Source: Rhodocyclaceae bacterium UBA5602
GTDB lineage: Bacteria; Pseudomonadota; Gammaproteobacteria; Burkholderiales; Rhodocyclaceae
Length of the DNA stretch: 8,653 nt
Reading direction: 5' to 3'
NCBI GenBank assembly: GCA_002424865.1
Contig: DILC01000069.1
Location: 1-8,653, forward strand
Numbering within the stretch: position 1 is the stretch's first letter; the number at the start of each line of letters is the position of its first letter. Both the position numbers and the translations under genes were made by a program. This document shows, piece by piece, positions 1 to 8,000 of the stretch. Under the pieces are notes generated by a model that saw only the letters and a list, made by a program, of their open reading frames with translations, ran no database searches and was not told the DNA's origin.

Positions 1-7
1 TTGCCAT
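1..7 (-). CDS. tuf: Probable start of elongation factor Tu gene (partial, runs off left edge)
   Basis: Only ATG GCA A is inside the window, enough for Met-Ala and the first base of a third codon, which fits the usual EF-Tu start Met-Ala-Lys. A ribosome binding sequence GAGGT (complement of 15-19) lies seven bases before the ATG. The identification rests mainly on context: the order tRNA-Tyr, tRNA-Gly, tRNA-Thr, tuf on one transcript is a classical arrangement in beta- and gammaproteobacteria. EF-Tu delivers aminoacyl-tRNA to the ribosome. No protein motif can be checked from seven bases, so this call is an inference from synteny. Confidence 0.55.
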
Positions 8-50
8 GTCAGTTACCTCAACAAAGAGTCAATTATATAAAGTTCAAAAA

Positions 51-125
<75 letters not shown>

Positions 126-195
126 AAAACTTGCCTCTTTACTACTCAAAACTCAACTACCAAACAAAAAACCGCAAAACCCGCGGTCTAGCGCA

Positions 196-269
<74 letters not shown>

Positions 270-403
270 TCGCTTAACTTCCAATAACAGATCAAATGCT
301 TACAAATAACAAAATAATAACGATCCAGTAACTATCCAAACAAAGCCAAGCCACATGGCCAACAAACTGCCAACCATCAACTATTGCCTGACTCGAACAT
401 CAC

Positions 404-488
<85 letters not shown>

Positions 489-501
489 AGCGTAATCGCG
501 A

Positions 502-530
502 ATTATGTTCAAAACTTTTGTTATCGTCAA
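502..530 (-). promoter_or_regulatory. Sigma-70 promoter of the tRNA-Tyr-Gly-Thr(-tuf) unit
   Basis: On the minus strand TTGACG (530-525) and CATAAT (507-502) are separated by exactly 17 bases. The stretch between the -10 box and the tRNA contains a GC-rich discriminator (TCGCG), a feature associated with growth-rate and stringent control of stable RNA promoters. The expected start lies only a few bases before tRNA-Tyr. Boxes and spacing are read directly; the regulation is inferred. Confidence 0.8.
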
Positions 531-624
531 GCCTCATTGCTATTTTTCTTTATGGACTTTCTTCATCATGCCGCTTCATTAGCCCATATTCTTATGCTAA
601 GTTCATGATAAGTTGATTTATTTT

Positions 625-2022
625 ATGAAAAAACATATTTCTTGCAATTTGCCCCAAACCCTCACTGATTCCCTTAAGGCACACTTTGGCAACCGCTTTT
701 CTGTCAGTGAAGCCATTCGCCTACATCACGGCAAAGATGAATCCTCGCACCCGCCCATGCCTCCTGATGCGGTTATTTTTGCCACATCAAATGAAGATGT
801 TGCTTTTGCACTTGCCTGTTGCAACTCCCACCAAATACCGGTCATCGCCTATGGCGCAGGCACCTCGCTCGAGGGGCATATTCTGGCGCCTCAAGGTGGC
901 GTTTGCATCAATCTGTCGGCAATGAACAAAGTGCTACAAATTCATGCAGAAGATATGGACGTTACCGTGCAATGCGGCGTGACACGCAAGCAGCTCAACC
1001 AGTGCCTGAATGGCACAGGCCTGTTCTTCCCTATCGATCCAGGGGCTGATGCCAGTTTAGGCGGCATGGCGGCAACGCGCGCCTCGGGTACCAACGCGGT
1101 ACGCTATGGCACGATGCGCGAGAATGTGTTGGGCATGACGGTCATCCTCGCCGATGGCCGCATTCTCAAAACAGGGGGGCGCGCGCGCAAATCTTCGGCT
1201 GGCTATGATTTGACCCGTCTCATGGTCGGTTCCGAAGGCACATTGGGCATAATTGCCGAGCTTACCCTACGCCTGCATCCCTTGCCGGAATCCATCGCCA
1301 GCGCGGTGGCTACTTTCCCCAGCATTGCTGATGCAGTCAACACGGTTATCCAGACCATACAGCTCGGTGTGCCAGTGGCGCGCATGGAACTGTTGGATGC
1401 GCTGACCATTTCAGCGCTTAACCAATACAGCAAAACCACCTTACGTGAAGAGCCCACATTGTTTTTTGAGTTTCATGGCTCGCCAGGCGGCGTGCAGGAA
1501 CAAACCACCCAGATCGCTGAACTGGCAAAAATCAATCGCGGTAATGATTTTGAATGGGCAAACCGCCCCGAGGATCGCTCACGCTTGTGGCAGGCAAGGC
1601 ACGACGCCCTGTGGGCCGCGATTAGCTTAAAACCTGGTTCGCGCGGCTTATCGACGGATGTTTGCGTACCCATCTCGCGCCTGGCCGATTGCATTGCGGA
1701 AACCATGGCCGACATTGCCACGGTGAAACTGCCCAGCCCGATTGTGGGGCATGTGGGCGACGGCAATTTTCATGTTGTCTTGCTGATCGACCCGAATGAT
1801 ACTGACGAAAACCACCGCGCCCATGCGTTTGCCGCACGCCTGGCCGAGCGAGCCATTCGCATGGAAGGCACCTGCACGGGTGAGCATGGCGTGGGCCTGG
1901 GCAAACGCGAATACCTGATTCCTGAGCATGGCATCGTGGCGATTGATGTCATGCGAACCATCAAAGCAACGCTTGATCCGCACAACATCCTTAATCCGGG
2001 GAAAATCCTGCCACCCACTTGA
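625..2022 (+). CDS. FAD-linked D-lactate dehydrogenase (LDHD / D-2-hydroxyacid dehydrogenase type)
   Basis: The product is 465 aa and belongs to the FAD-binding type 4 (VAO/GlcD) oxidoreductases. These oxidise D-lactate or related 2-hydroxyacids to the 2-oxoacid and pass electrons to cytochrome or quinone. The FAD domain fills about residues 45-220, with GAGTSLEGH (77-85) and the block PGADASLGGMAATRASGTNA (139-158). The C-terminal cap has the metal-site motifs GHVGDGNFH (375-383) and TGEHGVG (418-424) and the ending NPGKILP. These motifs fit LDHD more than GlcD, but glycolate oxidase activity cannot be excluded. There is no signal peptide. ATG at 625 is preferred over an in-frame TTG at 613; both have weak ribosome binding sites. 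A weak promoter candidate is TTCATC (562) with CATATT (585), spaced 17. The gene is divergent from the tRNA unit and seems monocistronic. Confidence 0.88.
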   Translation: MKKHISCNLPQTLTDSLKAHFGNRFSVSEAIRLHHGKDESSHPPMPPDAVIFATSNEDVAFALACCNSHQIPVIAYGAGTSLEGHILAPQGGVCINLSAMNKVLQIHAEDMDVTVQCGVTRKQLNQCLNGTGLFFPIDPGADASLGGMAATRASGTNAVRYGTMRENVLGMTVILADGRILKTGGRARKSSAGYDLTRLMVGSEGTLGIIAELTLRLHPLPESIASAVATFPSIADAVNTVIQTIQLGVPVARMELLDALTISALNQYSKTTLREEPTLFFEFHGSPGGVQEQTTQIAELAKINRGNDFEWANRPEDRSRLWQARHDALWAAISLKPGSRGLSTDVCVPISRLADCIAETMADIATVKLPSPIVGHVGDGNFHVVLLIDPNDTDENHRAHAFAARLAERAIRMEGTCTGEHGVGLGKREYLIPEHGIVAIDVMRTIKATLDPHNILNPGKILPPT

Positions 2023-2136
2023 ACGCCTCACCCCATGCCTGCCCATCGTCAAGCATTCACTGCGCCCTCGGTTACCCATCGCCCAAATCGTTTGGCGACA
2101 GTTTTTGCTGCCTGAATTCCGTCAAGGCATCACGCC

Positions 2137-2166
2137 GCGCCGTGCTGCCGGCGCCGACTTTTTTTT
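2137..2166 (+). terminator. Candidate intrinsic terminator after the D-lactate dehydrogenase gene
   Basis: GCGCCG (2137-2142) and CGGCGC (2149-2154) form a perfect six-base stem around a TGCTGC loop. After four bases comes a run of eight T (2159-2166). It lies about 115 bases past the stop codon, and the four-base gap before the T run is not ideal. It also coincides with a copy of the interspersed repeat described separately, so the T run may belong to that repeat rather than to a terminator. Confidence 0.4.
2139..2163 (+). repeat. Interspersed 25-base repeat, copy 1
   Basis: The sequence is GCCGT, then gct, then GCCGGCGCCGAC, then T5. It shares 21 of 22 constrained positions with copy 2 and 20 of 22 with copy 3; only the three bases after GCCGT vary freely. 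This copy lies between the D-lactate dehydrogenase gene and phaM, outside any credible gene. Confidence 0.7.
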
Positions 2167-2287
2167 ACCTCATTTGACTCGCATCAACAACTGCCGGCTT
2201 TGCAAACGACTCAAAGGCAACGCAACGCCGCATGGACACATGAGCTGCTGTAAGATGGGCTTTCTAGCCAGAACGGAGGAGAAAAGC

Positions 2288-2758
2288 ATGAGCACGCCGC
2301 AAAATAACCGTATGGATCCCATGGCATTTTTGAAGACACTCTGGGGAAGCGCTGGCATGCCCTTGCCTGGCCTGGTCACGCCAACGTTGGATACCGACGA
2401 ACTGGAAAAACGGATTACCGACCTCAAGGCCGTCGAAGGCTGGCTTAAAACCAACCTGGGCGTATTGCAAATGACGATTCAAGGACTGGAAGTTCAACGC
2501 GCCACACTCACCACCTTGCAAGCCATGAGCCACTCGCTCAGCACCCCGCCTGCTGAAAATTCCGATGCTGCCAATGCAATCAATCCAGCGATGCTGAATC
2601 CATTGACCAACCCTGATTTATCCACGCTGTGGCCGTGGAATTTAATGCAAGCAGGTAGCGCAACGGAGTTGCCGTCCATGCCATCGGGCAAGCCCACAGC
2701 GAGCAACGCCGCTACCCCCGCACCGAAAAAGGCTGCCCCAAAAACCAAACGCAGCTAA
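2288..2758 (+). CDS. phaM: PhaM-type polyhydroxyalkanoate granule regulatory protein
   Basis: The product is 156 aa. The N-terminal block (about residues 9-80) contains MDPMAFLKTLWG (9-20), PGLVTPTLDTDELEKRI (27-43) and a long helical, probably coiled-coil stretch through GWLKTNLGVLQMTIQGLEVQ (51-70). This is the PhaM signature. A linker rich in Pro, Ala, Asn and Ser follows, and the protein ends in a basic tail, APKKAAPKTKRS (145-156). In Cupriavidus PhaM activates PHB synthase PhaC, sits on granules and ties them to the nucleoid through a lysine-rich C-terminus. The start is clear: GGAGGAG (2275-2281) lies six bases before the ATG. The frame stays open upstream to 1928, overlapping the previous gene, but that extension has no ribosome site. 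A possible -10 box, TAAGAT, lies at 2251. The tail is shorter than I recall for Cupriavidus PhaM. No phaC is in the window. Confidence 0.85.
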   Translation: MSTPQNNRMDPMAFLKTLWGSAGMPLPGLVTPTLDTDELEKRITDLKAVEGWLKTNLGVLQMTIQGLEVQRATLTTLQAMSHSLSTPPAENSDAANAINPAMLNPLTNPDLSTLWPWNLMQAGSATELPSMPSGKPTASNAATPAPKKAAPKTKRS

Positions 2759-2901
2759 CGCGCATGGTCGCCAGCGCCCACCCGCGAGGGTGAAAACGTG
2801 CGCAAGCATCCCCCACCCCACACACCAGGGCGGGGCTTCCAATCGGCTCGCTGCGCTCGATAGCACACGGGGCTCCGTTTCTGTTTTTCACGCTAAAACT
2901 G
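2759..2901. other. Convergent intergenic gap between phaM and the racemase gene
   Basis: Two genes end facing each other across 143 bases. The only clear structure is a five-base stem CACCC/GGGTG (2779-2792) closed by a GCGA tetraloop, without a T run on the plus side. The short words GGGGCT and GCTCG each recur as direct repeats between about 2834 and 2875. I see no convincing intrinsic terminator for either gene and no open frame worth calling. Confidence 0.5.
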
Positions 2902-4128
2902 CTAAATCACATCCGCCGCCCGCAAAGCGTCAATCTCTGCGGCAGCGTATCCCAGCGCCCGCAAGATTGAATCACTGTCAGCACCGGCCGCAACGGCTGG
3001 TTGTGGCGCCGCGGGCGGCCAATGCGAAAGCTTGAACGGCGGCGCGCACTGTGTCATGCCATCGGCTTGCGGCGTCACTTGGCGCGCAACAAACTGCGGG
3101 TGCTGAACCGCCTCATCCAACCGCAATACCGGCGTCACACAACAATCCAGCGGCACCAGTGTCGCTTCCCAATGCGCAAGCGTCTGCGTCCTGATCACTG
3201 CCGCCAGCGCTTCACGCGCATGAGCTGAAGCTGAAGCATTTGTCATATCCCGATCTGCCAGCGCAGGCAAGCCAAGCGCATGGCACAAGGTGCGCCAGAA
3301 CTTATGCTCGATCGCGCCGACCGCGAGATAACGGCCATCGGCAGTGGCATACAGGCCATAGCCAGGCGATGCGCCTGTCATGTCACCTGCACCGCGCGGC
3401 GCCAACCCGCCTTTGGCCCCAATGGCCGCCAAAGGCAGCACTGAATGCACCAGCAACGCATCGGCCATTGACACATCCACATAAGAACCCTGTCCTGTCG
3501 CCTTCGCACCGATCACTGCAGTGAGCACCCCGACCAATGAGGCGAGACTGCCACCCAAAAGGTCGCCGAGCTGAAGACCCGGGATGGCGGGCGCGCTGCC
3601 CGGGGTTCCGATCTGATCGAGCAAACCCGCCATGGCGATAAAGTTAAGATCATGGCCGGCATAGTGCGCCCAAGGCCCGGTCTGCCCGTATCCCGTAATC
3701 GCGCAATAGACAATGCGTGGGTTGATGGCACGCACGGTTTCATAACCGATGCCCAAACGCTCGACCACACCGGGACGAAAGCTCTCGACGATGACATCGG
3801 CGTTTTCCGCCAGGCGCAAAAATACGCGCACCCCGGCGGGCTGCTTAAGATCCAGGCGCAGGCTTTTTTTGTTGCGGTTCAGCATGCGGAAAAACGGGCT
3901 GTCCTTGCCTTCTGCATTGGCCTCATCCGCGCCAGGGCCAAAGGTGCGGGCATAGTCGCCCAGCCCTGGATCCTCGATCTTGATGACTTCAGCCCCCTGA
4001 TCGGCCAGGTGCAATGTCGCCATGGGGCCGGGCAAAAGGCGCGTGAGATCGAGCACCCGCAACCCGGCAAGCGGTCCCTGGGCCGTCATGGGCTGTGGCG
4101 GCGTGGCGTGCGTTGCGTTTTTTGCCAT
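2902..4128 (-). CDS. Alpha-methylacyl-CoA racemase (CaiB/BaiF CoA-transferase superfamily)
   Basis: The enzyme inverts the stereocentre at C2 of (R)- and (S)-2-methylacyl-CoA esters through an enolate. Counting from the Met at 4089, the protein has GLRVLDLTRLLPGP (9-22), DQGAEVIKIEDPG (30-42), NRNKKSLRLDLK (71-82), GHDLNF (145-150), GDLLGG (175-180) and a Glu in GAIEHKFW (258-265). His146, Asp176 and Glu261 have the same mutual spacing (30 and 85) as the catalytic His126, Asp156 and Glu241 known for the Mycobacterium tuberculosis racemase. That favours racemase over formyl-CoA or carnitine CoA-transferase. The start is uncertain: ATG 4179 (425 aa), 4128 (408 aa) and 4089 (395 aa) are in frame and none has a good ribosome site. 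I chose 4128 because a non-coding repeat lies just upstream; 4089 matches the family N-terminus best. It is the last gene of the icmF operon. Confidence 0.88.
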   Translation of the reverse strand: MAKNATHATPPQPMTAQGPLAGLRVLDLTRLLPGPMATLHLADQGAEVIKIEDPGLGDYARTFGPGADEANAEGKDSPFFRMLNRNKKSLRLDLKQPAGVRVFLRLAENADVIVESFRPGVVERLGIGYETVRAINPRIVYCAITGYGQTGPWAHYAGHDLNFIAMAGLLDQIGTPGSAPAIPGLQLGDLLGGSLASLVGVLTAVIGAKATGQGSYVDVSMADALLVHSVLPLAAIGAKGGLAPRGAGDMTGASPGYGLYATADGRYLAVGAIEHKFWRTLCHALGLPALADRDMTNASASAHAREALAAVIRTQTLAHWEATLVPLDCCVTPVLRLDEAVQHPQFVARQVTPQADGMTQCAPPFKLSHWPPAAPQPAVAAGADSDSILRALGYAAAEIDALRAADVI

Positions 4129-4135
4129 CTCTTGT

Positions 4136-4160
4136 GCCGTACCGCCAGCGCCGACTTTTT
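4136..4160 (+). repeat. Interspersed 25-base repeat, copy 2
   Basis: The sequence is GCCGT, then acc, then GCCAGCGCCGAC, then T5, in the same orientation as the other two copies. It lies between the 3-hydroxybutyryl-CoA dehydrogenase stop and the preferred racemase start. Here GCCGA (4150-4154) and TCGGC (4160-4164) also make a five-base stem around CTTTT. If translation began at 4179, the repeat would be read as the peptide KVGAGGTA. Confidence 0.7.
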
Positions 4161-4188
4161 CGGCAGCCTCCACGCCCATCGCGCCGAA

Positions 4189-5040
4189 TCAAGCGTAGAT
4201 GTAAAAGCCACGCCCGCTCTTGCGCCCCAAATAACCTGCGCCAACCATTTCTTTCAACAGCGGCGCGGGGCGGTATTTGGAATCATCAAAGCCTTCGTAA
4301 AACACCTGCATCACGGCCAGCAAGGTATCCAGGCCGATCATGTCCGCCAAGGCCAGGGGGCCGATCGGATGGTTGCAACCCAGCTTCATGCCTTCGTCAA
4401 TCGCATCGGCCGTGGCCAAGCCCTCCGAAAGCGCAAAAATCGCCTCGTTGATCATCGGGCACAAAATGCGATTCACCACAAACCCCGGGTTGTTTTTCAC
4501 CGTGATCGGATACTTGCCCAAGGCTTTGCCCAACGCCTCAACCTGCGCGTGGGTTTCGTCCGATGTTTGCAGGCCGCGCACAATTTCCACCAGTGCCATG
4601 ACCGGTACAGGATTGAAAAAATGCAGCCCGACAAACCGATCCGGATGCGCGGTCGCTGCCGCCATGTGCGTAATCGAAATGGATGACGTGTTACTGGCGA
4701 TGATGGCGTGGGGCGCCAGCACACGATCGACATCGCGAATGATCTTGAACTTCAGGCTTTCATTCTCGGTCGCCGCTTCAATCACAATATCCACAATGCT
4801 CATGTCATTGATGTCGGTCGTTGTCTTGATGCGCGCAAGTATTTCCCCCTTTTGCGCCTCACTGACTTTTTCCTTCTTGATCATGCGGTCGATGCTCTTG
4901 GAAACCGTCGCCATACCCCTGGCAAGCGCGGCATCATCCACATCCAGCATCACTGCCGAAAACCCCGCCATTGCAGCGCTTTGCGCAATGCCATTGCCCA
5001 TCGTGCCAGCGCCAATGACGCCGATTGTCTTGATACTCAT
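4189..5040 (-). CDS. hbd: 3-hydroxybutyryl-CoA dehydrogenase (NAD-dependent)
   Basis: The product is 283 aa, the normal length for the family. It interconverts (S)-3-hydroxybutyryl-CoA and acetoacetyl-CoA with NAD(P) in the cytosol. The Rossmann domain begins at once with GVIGAGTMGNGIAQ (7-20) and has an acidic residue after the second strand (MLDVDD, 31-36). The catalytic and substrate residues are Ser119 in ASNTSSISIT, His140 in GLHFFNPVPVM and Asn190 in NNPGFVVNR. They correspond, with a constant shift of two, to Ser117, His138 and Asn188 of the clostridial enzyme. The C-terminus is the usual GRKSGRGFYIY. AGGAG lies eight bases before this ATG and five before another ATG directly upstream (5043), so the start could be one codon earlier. 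The frame stays open to 5337 inside icmF, which is chance. It lies 40 bases after icmF and is very likely cotranscribed. Confidence 0.93.
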   Translation of the reverse strand: MSIKTIGVIGAGTMGNGIAQSAAMAGFSAVMLDVDDAALARGMATVSKSIDRMIKKEKVSEAQKGEILARIKTTTDINDMSIVDIVIEAATENESLKFKIIRDVDRVLAPHAIIASNTSSISITHMAAATAHPDRFVGLHFFNPVPVMALVEIVRGLQTSDETHAQVEALGKALGKYPITVKNNPGFVVNRILCPMINEAIFALSEGLATADAIDEGMKLGCNHPIGPLALADMIGLDTLLAVMQVFYEGFDDSKYRPAPLLKEMVGAGYLGRKSGRGFYIYA

Positions 5041-5080
5041 CATGGAAACTCCTGGTGGTTTAAATTCGGTGGAATGACTT

Positions 5081-8000
5081 TTACATGCTGCGCCGGTATT
5101 GGCCGCCGACTTCATAGAGCGCATTCGAGATTTGGCCCAGCGAGCAATGGCGCACCGCGCCCATGATGGCCTCGAAGATGTTTTCATCCTGGATGGCCGC
5201 CTCACGCAAACGCAGAAGCCAGATGCCAGCAGAATCCGCATGCTGCGCATGGAACGCCGCCAGGCGCCGCAGCTGCGACTGTTTTTCGTCTTCAGTTGAA
5301 CGCGCCAGTTCAATCTCGCCGGGGACATCATCCGCATGCGGATTCAGAAAGGCATTCACCCCGATGATCGGATACGAGCCATCGTGCTTGCGCTGCTCGT
5401 AAGCCATCGACTCTTCCTGGATCTTGCCGCGCTGATAGCCCGTTTCCATCGCCCCCAGCACGCCGCCGCGTGAAGCCAGCGCCTCGAACTCCTTCAGCAC
5501 GGCCTCCTCGACCAAATCGGTGAGTTCGTCGATGATGAACGCGCCCTGATTTGGGTTTTCGTTCTTCGCCAAACCCCACTCGCGGTTGATGATCAACTGG
5601 ATCGCCATCGCGCGCCGCACCGAGTCCTCCGTCGGCGTGGTGACCGCCTCGTCATAGGCATTGGTATGCAGGCTATTGCAATTATCGTAAATCGCAATGA
5701 GCGCTTGCAGCGTGGTGCGAATGTCATTGAAATCCATTTCCTGCGCATGCAATGACCGGCCCGACGTCTGGATGTGATATTTCATTTTCTGGCTGCGTTC
5801 ATTCGCGCCATAACGATTCTTCATCGCTACCGCCCAGATGCGGCGCGCGACACGGCCCATCACCGCATACTCCGGATCCATGCCATTGCTGAAAAAGAAA
5901 CTCAAGTTCGGCGCAAAATCGTCAATGGCCATGCCACGCGCGAGATAAGCCTCGACAAAGGTAAAGCCATTGGCCAAGGTAAATGCCAGTTGCGTAATCG
6001 GATTCGCGCCCGCCTCGGCAATGTGATAGCCGGAAATGGACACCGAATAAAAGTTGCGCACCTGATGCTCGACAAAAAAGGCTTGGATGTCGCCCATCAT
6101 CTTGAGCGCGAATTCGGTGGAAAAAATGCAGGTGTTCTGCCCCTGATCCTCCTTCAGGATATCCGCCTGCACCGTGCCGCGCACATTTTTCAAGGCAAAG
6201 GCGCGCACAGCCTGCGCCTCTTCCGCCGTTGGCGCACGGTTTTCCCGCGCGCGGAACTTGTCCATCTGCTGGTCAATCGCCGCATTCAAGAACATCGCCA
6301 GAACCATCGGCGCAGGGCCATTGATGGTCATCGACACGGAGGTTGCCGGATCGCATAAATCAAAACCGGCATACAGCGCTTTCAAATCGTCCAGCGTGGC
6401 GATCGACACCCCTGAATTCCCCACCTTGCCGTAAATATCCGGGCGCAAATCGGGGTCGCAACCATACAAGGTGACCGAGTCGAACGCCGTCGACAAGCGC
6501 TTGGCAGGCATGCCATCGGACAGGCGGTGAAAGCGCCGGTTGGTGCGAAACGCATCGCCTTCACCGGCAAACATCCGCGTCGGGTCTTCATTTTCGCGCT
6601 TAAAGGCAAACACCCCGGCGGTGTAGGGAAAAGCGCCCGGCACATTTTCACGCAGTAAAAACTTGAGCAGTTCGCCTTCATCCAGAAAGCGTGGCAGCGA
6701 GACTTTATGAATCCGCGTGCCAGAGAGCGACGTGCTCACCAAGGGCGTACGCGTCTCTTTATCCCGCACCTTGACGACAAATTCCTCACCCGCATAAGCT
6801 GCCCGGGTGGCGGGCCAGGCAGCAAGCAAGGCACGCGCGTCTTGCGTGAGCTGACTGTCCCTGGCCGCGATCAAGGCGTCAAAATCACCCGCATTCTTGC
6901 CGCCCCGCAGAAAAATATTTTTCGCCGTGGCAAGGGCCTGCCGCTCGTGCGCAATCCCGGCCTGGGCGTCCACGTGCCGATGGTACGCACGCACGGTATC
7001 CGCAATATCCGCCAAGTAGCGCACCCGCCCGGGGGGCACAATCACCCGGCCAACGGACGAATGCTTGACAGCCACCGACGGCAACGCGCCGGGCTGGACC
7101 ACCAGGCCGTTATTGGCCAGCAGCGGCAGGATCGCTTGGTATAACGCCGTCACGCCGTCGTCATTAAAGCGCGCGGCCATGGTGCCAAACACCGGCATCG
7201 CTTCCAGTTGTTCGGCGAAACGGTTGTGATTGCGCCGGTATTGCTTCTGCACATCGCGCAGCGCATCTTCCGCCCCCTTGCGGTCGAACTTGTTGATGGC
7301 GACAAAATCCGCAAAATCCAGCATGTCGATTTTTTCCAGTTGCGACGCCGCGCCAAACTCGGGCGTCATCACATACAGGGAACAATCGACCAGCGGCACA
7401 ATGGCGGCGTCTCCCTGCCCTATGCCGGAGGTTTCAACAATAATCAAATCAAAGCCGGAAATTTTGCAGGCAGCCAACGCCGCTGGCAGCGCACGCGAAA
7501 TTTCGCCGCCGCCCCCGCCCGCAAAATTGCGCGTAGCCAAGGAGCGCATATAGATGTTGGGATGCCCAATGGCATTCATGCGGATGCGATCGCCCAGTAA
7601 AGCGCCGCCCGTACGTTTGCGCGATGGGTCAATGGAAATCACCGCAAGCCGCAAGCGGTCTTGTTGATCCAGACGGATGCGGCGGATCAATTCGTCCGTC
7701 AATGAGCTTTTCCCGGCGCCCCCCGTGCCGGTCACGCCAAGTGTGGGTACGGGACGATGCTGCGTGGCTAGCGCGGTTTTTTCCCAAAGCAGCTGCTTTT
7801 CCTCCGCAGTCCAAAGGTCATTTTCCAAGGCGCTGATGGTTTGGCCCAAAACTCGCTGATCACCTCGCTCCAATGCCGTCCAGTCAGGTGCCGCAACAGG
7901 CACCGCGGCCTTATCGCAACGCGCCACCATGTCATTGACCATGCCCTGCAAACCCAGTGCCTGGCCCTCTTCCACCGAATACAAATGGGTGACGCCATAC

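Noticed and set aside
2174..2202. phaM promoter with TTGACT at 2174-2179
   Set aside because: The sequence 17 bases downstream is GCTTTG, unlike a -10 box, so only the -35 half is present.
1928..2287. Upstream extension of the phaM frame
   Set aside because: It overlaps the end of the D-lactate dehydrogenase gene, has no ribosome site and no family match, whereas ATG 2288 follows a strong GGAGGAG and begins the conserved block.
3652..4686. 344-codon plus-strand frame
   Set aside because: It is antisense to the racemase and 3-hydroxybutyryl-CoA dehydrogenase genes, both with complete motifs; it reflects codon bias on the opposite strand.
5091..5110. Possible fourth copy of the interspersed repeat (GCCGG followed by GCCGCCGACTT)
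   Set aside because: Spacing and the T run do not match, and the bases encode the conserved IcmF C-terminus EVGGQYRR, so the similarity is likely chance.
5041..5337. N-terminal extension of the 3-hydroxybutyryl-CoA dehydrogenase into icmF
   Set aside because: The Rossmann fold begins at residue 7 from ATG 5040 and a good ribosome site precedes it; the extension is out of frame over the conserved end of IcmF.
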